Below, piece by piece: positions 42,301 to 54,104 of a stretch of DNA of 64,000 bases. Within the stretch, counting starts at the first letter, position 1, and each line of letters begins with the position of its first letter. The notes beneath the pieces are model-generated. The model did no database searches, was not told the DNA's origin, and saw only the letters and a program-made list of their open reading frames with translations. Source of the stretch: Ophthalmolycus amberensis (taxonomy: Eukaryota > Chordata > Actinopteri > Perciformes > Zoarcidae). Position numbers and translations under genes: made by a program. The stretch is from positions 976,501-1,040,500 of the forward strand of contig JAFEUB010001797.1 of NCBI GenBank assembly GCA_024529925.1, in the 5' to 3' direction.

Positions 42301-45144
42301 GATGTCGTCATAATCTCGTTCCCTGGAGGAGGAAGAGGGGAGGTTTTCAAACTGTGTCAGGTGTTGCCGGAGGGAGAGACGTGAGGCAGCGATATATACG
42401 ATGTGAGGTAAAAAGGGGGGCCGGTGCATGCTGGTAATCAAAAAAAAAAAAGTGAATTGTTATAGTTTGGCCGCTGATTTGGCTGCTAATCAACATGGTG
42501 AGCAGTAGCAGCAGCAGAGGCTGTGACGCACAGCTCATGGAGACAATCAAGGTACTTAAACTACTTCCTCTCTGAGTCACAACTCAGTCATCAGTCAAAT
42601 CTGAACTACAGACATGACGCACATTTTGCCTGTTTCGGCTCAAAGCTAATGCTGACCGTGCGTTAGCCATCAGGGCAACTCTGAAACGACTGATAAGGGT
42701 TTGCAGAATCAGTCATCAGTGTCAGACTGCAAAGTCAAAGAAGCGTTTACGAGAAGGAAACACACAGTGAACATCGATTAATGCCACCGAATGATACGCT
42801 ACTTGGAGTAGCGTATCATTAACACCGTACGCTCACAATTGAAGTTGTATCTGTAGCAGTTGTACAGAATATTCACACACACACACACATACTTGGCGCT
42901 CAAACACAGTCAAAGTTAATGGACAATGTTTTGTTCTCTCATAGTTTCATTAATAACGTGAAGAGGTCGAAGCCGTATTATCTGCCCAGAGAATTGTTTT
43001 TGTTGCTGCCGTTCACATTCCTTATGATGCAAATAAAAAAACAACGCACTACAAGGCATGCACTACTGTATTTATTTTGTGTTTGTTGTGTTGAATACGG
43101 GCTGCATCTGAATTTCGCTGTGCATCCCTGTGTTGCATAATGACAATAAATGATCCTTGGATCCTCGTACTGGTCGGCTCAGTCGGGGGACGCTGCATAG
43201 AAATGGCTGCAGCCTGGGGAAATGAGGGCGCTCGGGCAGAGGAGCAGAGAGCGAACTGACCTGCATGCAATTTGTCTCCATGCCCTGGGAATGGCACACA
43301 GCATGACAGTGAAGGCACAGGCTGCCAGGGTGGAGAAGAGGCAGAGGTAGAGGACGCCCTCCACCCCGTCATAGCACACCCCCACCATTGCGTCCAGGTA
43401 GTCCTGAAGAGGTCAAACAAATAAGGTCCAACAGGTTTAACAGTGCACACACGTTAGTAGGAAAACACCGCTTAGAAAAGGTATTCCCAATGAATCTGAA
43501 ATGCTTTCCGCTGCGCATTGCTCCGCTCCGTCCCCGGGTCCGCTTGCAGTCTCCCGATGACCTAGTTGTGCTGCTGTGATGCCAATTAGGATGCAGTGAG
43601 CGAACCTTGTTGAGCCCCCTGCAGTCCAACAGGGCGGTCAGCTGGTGCAGGCTGGCCTCCGAAGAGTTGAGCACATGCTGGATGCCCAGTAGGTCTCTCT
43701 GTGGGGAGGTCACCAGACAGACAAGTATCAAACGCTGTTGTGCTCCAGCGTTAAAGTCACAGCCGGGGTGTTTGTGTTGCGTGACGATACCTCAGCCGTG
43801 GGAAACAGAGGCACGGCGAACTGCAGCAGACCCTGGATCTGGATCTGCATGGTGGTCAGGGACCTCTGGAAGATGGTCAGAGGCTGCAAACAAGAAAGTG
43901 TGTTTGAACGCACGCAGAGCAAAGAGCGTGTAAATACAAGAGAGGGCCACAAAAAGGGAAGTGGAAATTGTCAATTTAGTCTTTTAACCAAATATATTAT
44001 TATGTTATGGCTTTGTAGGTTCATGAATGTATATAAAATATCCTTTTACTATCTTACAACATTCAAGTCTTTGTGGTGTAGGCTTATGTTCCCACCAACA
44101 GGGGGCAAAATAAGCCTCCACATTCAGTACTATACAATACGTGGATAATCTCAAGCCACCTGAAAGACAGCACTGTCCTGCTCAATGCCTCTTTTTAAAT
44201 TACACACGACCATGAATTAATTAATCTGTCACATCTCCAAAGTAAAACTCTACCTTCACAGTCACCCAATCTAAGAAAAGCAGCGTGGAAACCCCCTGGC
44301 ACGTGGCACAATATTAAAATTGAAACAGGATGTGGTCAATTACCTCAACCATTCATAAATGTAATTGCTTTCCTGTGATCTGGCAGTTTTTTTCCTCTGG
44401 ATCTGTCCGTGGTCAAAACTGCTCTCTGCGGCACAATCTAAAAGCCTTCAGCTTGTTCTCGACCAAATAAAGTAAAATAAAAATAGGACGGAGAGAAAGT
44501 GGATGGAGGAGGACGGTGAGAAAAGAAGCAAGAGATGACGATGATGAGAACAGAAAAAGATCTGCGGTAAGAAGCAGAGCTGGCGCAGGAGAGATGCCCC
44601 GGAGCGCTGAAGCACAAGGGAGCGCGGAGGGTGGAACTGCGGGGCAGTGCTGCAGTTCAGACTGAGAATACATGAGAGAGACACACATGAGGGAGAACGA
44701 GACAGAGACAGAGAGCTTGTTTTGTTTGCCAAAGCGAAAGTGAATTCATGCATCTGGCAGCTCGCTGGCGAACTTTGCACCTGTTGGGCATCTGTGTGGC
44801 AGAGAAGAAGAGCGCCGACTTTGTTTACCAGGGCCGGGGTGACGGCTGTCTGCCCTCTGCTGCTGCGCTCTCGTTATTTGTTGTCCTCGGGGCACGTCCT
44901 AGCCGAGCCAGATCATAAGATCTGAGCTCGCACAAATTGACTTTGCCACTGACTGATGTCAGCACTGAGGCCGGTGAGGTGACCCGTAACATCTACTCTG
45001 CTTCTGCAGAGAGCAAACCTCACAGACCCCTCGGAAGAGAAGGGGGAGAGGAGGATTAACCAAACTGTCGCACATTCAAAAGCCTTCGTTTTTCGGAGCT
45101 TTTGCAACATTTTGGCACGTTTTGTTTCTTGACTGAAGAAAAAC

Positions 45145-45181
<37 letters not shown>

Positions 45182-48100
45182 ATGGAGGTGACAGCCGATG
45201 GAGGAAGTGTTTGGAGGCTTGTGATGCAGACTTGTGAGGTGAAGTTAGGCTGTAAGTCAGACAGACAGGACACGGATATAGAGAGGAAGAAGCAATGAAC
45301 TCCTCATCCAGCACTCATTTAGTGAATTGCAGGTCAAAATCTGCTCATACAGGTATGTTGAAACCTCTAGGTTACATAAACCCACCTCTGCATCATCCTT
45401 TCAATGATTATATTTCAGTACGTAGCGAGGTCCTGCTCCACATTTACATACAGTCATTTAAAAACCCAGATTGTAGCAAATACCCCCTACAACTGGTGTG
45501 GAAATGCATCCTCTATAGTGCTGGTTATTGAACATTAATACATTAGTATTAATGGTGTTAGTATTATTCGGAGTACTGACTGAAATAAAAAGACTGTTCA
45601 TTTGAAGTATTGAGTTATTGGTCAGATTCTAAGTGTTTTAATCAGATACTGCTTGATTTAACTCAGGACACATTTCTAACTTTAGACCACATTTGAATTC
45701 AGCGAAAGGTTTTGATTAATTTTGTTAAATGCAAAAGAAAGGGATCAAAACGGATCAAAGACTCAGATACCGATACCCGTCACTAGCCCACTGTGGGATT
45801 ATTTTGTTGGCATAAAAAAAGTCAAATTTAAGTACTATTGAGTCTAAACATACTCCAGTCGGCCTGTAAATACCCTCTGTGTACATTTTTTATTGTAGAA
45901 TATTAAAAGATAATATCAATGACATGACTACAGCGTTAGCTACGAGCCGCGCTAATAGATTTCTACGACATTTTTCAACTACATTAAGCAGTTTTAACCT
46001 AAACATGTAGAGGTTTTATGAGCAGATGTTCCACTAGACCTCATCAGTCAACATAGGAGCTCAGCAAAGCCTCCTGTGTCCTACCTGCTGGAAGGGGTTG
46101 GAGAGGGTCTGGTTGCAGTAAAGGTAGTAATGAACAATATCTGTGAAAACAACACAAACTAATCATCAGTCTGAAGTGCAGTTAGTGTCACAGCCACAGC
46201 CTCTCGTAATCACAACTCCATTAGCGCCACATGACTCGCACTGAAACTCACCGGAGCCGATGACGCCCTTTGTCTGGCTCAAGAGGAACTTGTCGGGGGA
46301 CACGCAGAAATCACTTGTGCCCTGAAATAAAATAAAAACAGGAGACGTGTGAGAGCAGCGACACGGAAAACAGCTAAAAAGAATGAATCATCCTGTAAAA
46401 TGAGGAGGCTGAAGATAGAAATTTCAGAGAAGAAATGAATCAGAGTGCCAAATACTCTATAGAACTATTAATGTAGTAATGTCAAAGTCTTTCTGACATC
46501 ATTCTTATCAGGAAAGTAAAGGAGACAGGCTGCTCTTGTAATCCACTTTAACACATCTAGACAGGAATACTTTTCGGTTCTGTCACTCACGAGCACTTTC
46601 ACTCCACCGCACAGTGCTAACAAGAAACCCGCCTCGAAGAAATAACCAAAGTGAGGAGCGGAGGTCTCCTGTCTGACCCGCAGTGTGTTTGACCTGAGCC
46701 CTCGGGCTCAGGTCAAACACACTGCGGAGCCTAACCTTCTCCGGAGAGGTGAGATACAGCGAGCAGAGTTCCTCGGCAAACTGGAGCTAGTTTGTTAGAA
46801 ATAGTGGGAAAAAGAAAGAAAAAGGTGCTCTGCAATAGGGGAGCAAGTTTGTTTGAATTATTGAAGGGAAACCAGTGATTCTCTGAGAGATGATGTCATT
46901 AAAAGTTCTGCGAAGGGCTGCATTTAATATGCATTGATGCATTATGCACTAATCTAACTGCAGCCTACACACACACACCATTTAAAGATTCCCATGCGCA
47001 CACACAAACATCGTCAACCACTCGAGCACAAAAACATCTGACATGCACACCTGTGAACACAGACTGTAGCCACTCAGGAAGATCCTCAGGAAGACGCTGG
47101 GGTTTTTTCTGTGGATTGCGTCAGCTGTCCGACATCATCAGAGCGCAGCAGCAACACTCGTTCTCATTTGAAGTGTTGACTCGGCAGTCTGGCTGCAGCG
47201 GCGAGTACATTCTCACAAGTTCAACTCTGAGTCAGGGTGGCGGGGAGACTCGATGGCTAAGTGGCCACCGTCTGCTGGAACACTCTCCCGGCTTACGCAC
47301 CACTTCCCCTCAACAGGCCGACACCATTAAACCAGTTTAGGTGGACAGTTGCACATGGGCGTGAATGCCAGTTAATTTTAAACCCTGCAGTGGACTGATG
47401 ACCTGTCTAGTGTTGGCTACAGTCTGCAGCCCCCAAAAGCCCCCAGAAATGGCATCAAGAGTCTGACTTAAACCCCACAGACGTTATAGGAAGTGGACGT
47501 ATACTAAGGCTAAAACAACTGGTGCATTAATCAATTATTCTAATGGGAAAAAATTACAATTAATTAACTGCATGCAAAGTGATGATTTGCTACTTTTCTC
47601 TCTCATTTTAAATGGAATATCTTTGAGACTAGGTCGGACAAAAAAGCTATTTTGAAAAACCTTGGACATTTTCCCACATTTTAGAGACTAAATTATTTAA
47701 CAATTGACAGCCCTACAGAGTATTATGTGCATGGCAAAACAAGTGTAATTCGTATTCAGAGCAGTGCAGACTGTGCTGAGTCACAGAGCAGAACTCACAC
47801 ACACACACGTTCTGTATAACCTTCATGCAAGCAGGTTGCACACACTCTACCGAGACAAACGCACACACAGGTCTGTACCCCTCACATCAACACAAAACAG
47901 AGAAGACACACATACGCAACACACACTCATTCACACGGAGTCATGACGGCTGATGATGGAGCCACTGCAGATTGCTCGTATAATTGCTTTTTTTCTCCAC
48001 AGCTGTTTGTATCGACGCCTGAGCAATTATGCGGCCTTTTTGAGCGGAGGTGTTTTTTTGCTCTCAAAGCGGAGAAAAGGCCCGGTGGACATTAAGCATA

Positions 48101-51100
48101 CAGTCCAGTCAGGGTCAGCCTCAGACAGACGCCCCGTTACAGACAGGCTACATAACAGGCCGGCGTAAATGCCATGAGTTTGTGACTCACGCTGAGAGGA
48201 CAACATGTAAGCATGTAAGAATGATGTATTCATATTAGGGGTGTAACGGTACGCGTATTCGTATTGAACCGTTCGGTACGAGGCTCACGGTTCGGGTTTT
48301 TTTTTTTTTTTTTAAAACCTTTATTTAACCAGGTAGTCCCATTGAGATTAAAAATCTCTTTTGCAAGATGTAAGTAACAATACAAGATGTAAGCAACAAT
48401 ACTACATAACATTAAGGAGCAGTTTTTGTTTTTTATGCTTATGTGTTGCTAAGAAGACACCCCAGAAGATGGGTCACTCAGGTATAGTTCCATCATTGTT
48501 CAAAGTCAAAGAATAACTTGATGTTAGTTGTAATGAATAAATATATTTTAAAATAAAGTACATTTCTCTGGCATTTATAGTTTTCTACTGTACCGAAACG
48601 TACCGAACCGTGTCTCCACTGTATCGTACCGAACCGTGAATTTTGTGAACCGTTACACCCCTAATTAAGAGTGATGCCCACTAATAGTTCACTTTAGTAG
48701 AGAGTGAAATATCTCGATTAACTTCTGCTCAGATTGCTATGATTTTGGTTTGGATATTTATGGTCCCCCAATGATCATTTGCAATTATTTTGATGGCCTC
48801 ACTTTTTGGTAAAAGATGGCTGTAGATGTTCCTGACCTTTCCTCTGCTGCTTGCTACAGGCAACCTTTCCTATTCGTTCACATTGGAGGCTTCCGTGCTC
48901 CTTAAAGGGCTACGCTCAAACTACTTTTTTTTTTTTTTTTTATAGTCGGTAACTAATACTGGATTGCCATGACATTTGCCGTGATATTGATGTTACCCAG
49001 AGAAAAACACTTTTGATTCGGGTAGTTCTGTATTGTGCAGCCTGTCTTGGTTTCATAGCACCGGCATCGCCAGGATTTCAACCATCGGTCAGGCAAACAT
49101 TGACCACAGAGAGTGGAGATTTGTAAAGGAGACGGATGATTACAAGGAAGATGAAACCAGAGACTAATTTGCTGCAGCTGATCGCACCTCTGCTTTCCAC
49201 CCGATGCTCATTATCGCCAACTTAAATTCACTCTTGTTAAATCCTCTGTGGCCCAGAGTCAAAACACAACACCCAACAACAAACCTGAGACAAATAGCAC
49301 ACTCGCCTGAGGCAGGTGAGTCAAACACCAGCGCTCATCCATCTGATATTCTTTCAAATGCATCTCTGTGTTTCGGCATATCACTCTAATTCTTGCCCTC
49401 CAGGTCGCAGTCGTTTTGGGGATGATAATGGAGCGAAACAGTATAATTATTCACCTATTCAGCACGATGGGCTTTAAAAGCCGCAATTGGATTCCTGTTG
49501 TCATAATCCTCGACTTCGATTCAAGTTATTCAGGCTTGTACTGTATAATGATGCCGACATGGTTCGTGTTTTGGGATTTTGTTGGGCCTATTTTCAGCAG
49601 CGTGCCGTTTGAAAGAGATCAAAAGCGAACGAGGTGACAGAAAGACAAACCTCACACAAAAAGTTCAGAAGAAGATCGGGGCAGTCAGTTCTCTTTACTG
49701 AGAAGGCAAAAAAACTAAAAATGAAGGCTATAAAGACCCTCCATCAGCAGCTATGCAGCTAATACATGCACCACTGAGATGAGAATGCAACAAACTGCAG
49801 CAAGCCCTTTTCTTGTTTGGTAAAGAGGTGAGACCATCAGTGAAAACATTGATGTGATTGATCTGACAATTGTTCCCCGTCCTCTTTGCAATGACACACT
49901 GCAGATATTTTAAACGTATCCAAATACACGTGCAGGTACATATAAGCAGATGTGCAGCAGTGTATATAACCGTCTCTCCTCCCTCACCCACACACCCACA
50001 CACACACACACATTAAAAGACATTTCTCAAGTGCGATGTGCGTGCAGTTAAAGTGCTTCATCATCACTGTCAGCCACGACAAGAATTGATGGCAGACCGG
50101 TTCACGCTCGTTCACATTAGGGTAAGCGCATCAGTCAGGGGCAAGGAGGCGGAGCAGCTTACCACAGCAGTGGCCAGGTCGGCTCCCAGAGAGGTCCAGC
50201 TCAGGACCAGCGTCAGCACTCCAAACACCATCATCCTGCAGGGACACAAAGCAACAGCACGGTCACGGTAAAATAATCACTGGATGCATGGTAACTGAAG
50301 CCACGGCAACCAGGACATGCCGGCTTGGCATTTATCCAAATGAAGTAAAGAATTTTCTAAATTAGTCCAAAAACAAAAAAAAGTGGAATTTTGCAGAGCA
50401 TCCAGGGGGGAGTACAGTGATGCGAACAGAGCTATATACATAACGGTCTTCTGTTACTGAAAGGAAACAGCGTGAGCCCCGGGGGGGGACCCGGAGTGGT
50501 GATGTCATTGTCCTGTCATCGACAGAGGAAGTCAGAGGCTACGTTATTTTTTCGTGGGGGTCGATTCCGCAGCCTCAACGTACAGCTGCGGCGCCGCGGC
50601 TTCACGAACCGAGGCACGGCGTATGTCCGCTCCGCCGGCCTACATTCGATTACGCTCCCCTGGGAGGGGGACTACTCCCTGCACCCACGAGGACATACAA
50701 ATGTGCTTTTGTTTTACCGAGGGCTCCCTCCCTGATGAGCTCACAGTATCCCAAAATGACATCAGAGGCATGTGACGGTAAAGGGGGAGATGGGAGGGTT
50801 CCGGGTGAGTGTTTCTGCATGCAGGGGCGTGTCAATAGGTCTGTCTTTGTGTATGAAACAGCTCAGAAGATCAATACGCATTAAAGATGAACACTGAGCT
50901 ATTGTTGTGTGAAATAATCCAATAAGCTGCTGTTGATTTCACCACTGTGGCACTTTCCAGATATTCTCCTTTCAGCATGTCACCTGTGACTAAATATAAT
51001 TTGAGTATGCATGTCCAGAACCCACTCATTTTTCAACACTCGGGCTAATCCAATTCAATTCAATGTGCTGAGAAGATACTGAGCTCTCAACACTGAATTT

Positions 51101-53055
51101 ACAAGCCACCACTTCTGTTCTCACTCATCCTTTATCTTTTCCTTCCTACCATTTCTTCACTCTCTCTATTCCCTCGCCCCGGCCTCCCCTATCTTCTCTC
51201 AGCCTTGTTATGGGAAAATATGTCATAGTCTTATGTTTTAGGGTTAAAGAATGTAGTCTTTAGAAGTACAGGCTTTTATGATGGGTGATAGTAAACAGGC
51301 TTGTTTCTATCTCTGCAATACTGTGACTTAACTCTTAACCCAGGTCAGTGACTTCAAAGGAACCACTGGCTGAAGGTAAACAAGGTTTATGGTGTCGCAA
51401 ACTGATAACAAAGGGATCTGTAAGAGAGTAAAACAGGACACTATGCTTCAAAGGAAAGCATCTGCTTTGACTTGTTTTCTTCTTCTGTCTGTTTGTTTAT
51501 TCTTGTTTACGATCGAGATAACAGCATGCTGGCTGGCTCAGTTATAAATGTCCATGCATCTGACTATGTTTTCAGAGCACCTCACACAGATGACAGAGAA
51601 GTGTCTGTGGGACGTGTCTCTCTTTGCCTGCAGGCAAATAAATTGACTATTACAACTTGATCATTCATCCAGACTCTGTTTCATTTGACATTGATTTGAT
51701 AAATATGATAACACTCTTCTCCCATGTACTACAGAAATATTCCACAACAATTTGGCGCTGCGAAGCAGGGTTCGCTGACTGTCTATCAGAGCTCCAGAGG
51801 GACTGACCGGAGGAGAAGGCCTCTCCCAGAAATCCACTGTCTCATACCTCATTAGACGAGAGAGAGAGAACGGGCAGACCTGAGGGAGTTTCTGATGGAC
51901 AGCACGCGGATCCAACGAAAAAGAATTAATTTCTACAAACGGGTAAGAAAGTTAAAATTCCAATTGTAAAAGTAATGGTAAAATTATACTAAGGTCATAT
52001 GATTTAACAGACACAGATGAGTGGTCAAGTAGTCATTTTTATTTGGGTAACACAGTTGTGTTTGTTTTTATTTGGGTAGCACAACTGTTTTTAACGTTTG
52101 TGGTTTTGTTTTACGAATGTGGTTCATGTAAACTCCCTTTTCCGTTTTCTGGCATATCACTATTTGCACGCTTTCACGTAGAATTCAGGATTGTGTTATA
52201 TGGTGATGATTTAACTCAGAATAAAAACATTTTGAGATCGTAAACACAGATCGCTTGACTACAAAATATAGGCTTGTTGTAAGACCGTGGTTAAAATTAT
52301 CGTACGTGAATTCTATACTGATAGAATAAGAAACGTGATAAATAACTAACGTGAACTTCAAATGAGTTTGAAATAAGAATCGTGGTTTTCCACAACATAA
52401 CGTGAATTTCAAACGAGGTTTTTTGCAAAAAGTTTTCCTTCGAGAGAATAAACATATGCTGTATAGTGACGACTATATTGTAAAGGTAACGTTAACGTGT
52501 CCACGCCTGAAGATGGGTGGAGAAAAAGTGGTAAAAGCGCGGAGCCCTCGGGTCCAATAGTGGATGTGATGAGACAGAAATATGGAAACGGGTGTTTAAA
52601 ATACCTCACGTACTGGTCAAAGGAGTTTGGTTTTCCTGAAAACGGCTCATTGAGCAACACTGAGCTCAAAATGTTAAAAGGGGATTTAGAAGGTAAATTG
52701 AAACAGATTAAATGTACGAAGAAAGACCGAGTCAAAGACTTAGAAATAAAAGTGAAACATTTGGGAATGATAAAAGTCATAGAATGAGTCTGAGCAGCCC
52801 GATGCCAAGGTCTTACCTCCGATAATAAATAAATGTGACTGCCAAATAATTGGAAGAATGAACAAAATTGGGATTCCCTAAAAGAGGCAGTTTTAGCCTA
52901 CGATTAAAATTTGATCAACTCAAAACGTGCTTGGAGCAGAGAAAGAGGTGAAGCAGAGACAAATGAATTGATGTCCAAGAGGAAACGAAAATAGGTGTAA
53001 CTGTTTAAAATAGACAGAGAGGCATATGAGCAGAGAGAGAGGAATGCAGGGGTGA

Positions 53056-53102
<47 letters not shown>

Positions 53103-54071
53103 CATGCTCGCTCGCAGCAGCTGAAAGAGGGGACACACACACGCACACACACACACGCACACCCACAGAGGCACGCACACACAGAAACACAGAGATCTAA
53201 GAATTGTATCTCTACATGAGACAACGTTGTCTAACATTTACTGCTGAACTTTCGGCAGCTGTTTTGTTTTGTTTGTTTTGTTCAGTTTCAGTCCTTGGTC
53301 CGGATCTGGGGATTCCGCTTCCTGCTGTATGCTCCCCAGCCACAAACAACTTGAACGACACCCACCACTCAACACGTCGAGGATGAAGAAGACGAACGAG
53401 ACTCGTCAAAATCTACAGGTACCATGTCAATGCTCACAACTACAGAAAATATCTGCGGCATTCAAACCTGCAGTGAGTTGCATACGACAATGATGAAAAC
53501 TGGCCGTAGCGTATCAACATGCGGTGACAGCCCTGACTGAACTTTGTAAAAAGGCTTTCCGCCATCCATAAGCCTGGAGAACATCACACAAGAGAGTTGT
53601 GTGACATGCAGCATGCTGAACATGAGGATCAGTTCAACAACGGAGAACAGAGAAGTTTCGTCAGCACAGATGCAAGCATGCCCAGCTGATAATGTATCAG
53701 GGCATGAGAGGAAGCTGAAAGAGACTTTGAGACTTTGACACACACCAACTGAAGACTTTGTGTGCCATAAATGTGGCAGCTTGAACATTGAGGAACAGAT
53801 GCTCACGCTCCATAAACAAGGAGTGGTGGGAGGGCTCGACAATCGGCCATCGGGGGGGGTCCAGCAGATTGCGGAATGAGACCAGAGATGGACCAACGAC
53901 GCTCACATAAAAACAACACAGAGGGTGAGTTAACTTTAGATTCTTCAGATGACAAACTTGTACATTTAATACACACATTAGAAACTAGACAAACACCACT
54001 CACACCCACATATGTATACGAATGAGATTGAAGGATTCAGAAAATTACAGCAAGTCACGTTAACTAAAAGG

Positions 54072-54104
<33 letters not shown>

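Larger units (their letters stand above)
46322..50162 (-). other. ttyh2: ttyh2 intron with several repeats
   Basis: It holds a 24-bp-arm hairpin (46,678), a degraded MITE (47,505), a nested DNA transposon (48,237) and a CA repeat near 49,986-50,012. No exon is seen. Confidence 0.5.

Noticed and set aside
44448..45314. Ser/Leu-rich minus-strand frames in a ttyh2 intron
   Set aside because: They lie in CT-rich intronic DNA between two well-fitting ttyh2 exons and match nothing in the tweety family.
51472..51660. A 62-codon ORF repeated exactly at 56,026
   Set aside because: It lies wholly inside the LTRs, so its duplication reflects the LTR pair and is not evidence for a gene family.
52904..53237. 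Cys/Val-rich open frames of about 105 codons
   Set aside because: They are read through CA repeats inside the LTR element; there is no domain and no splice context.
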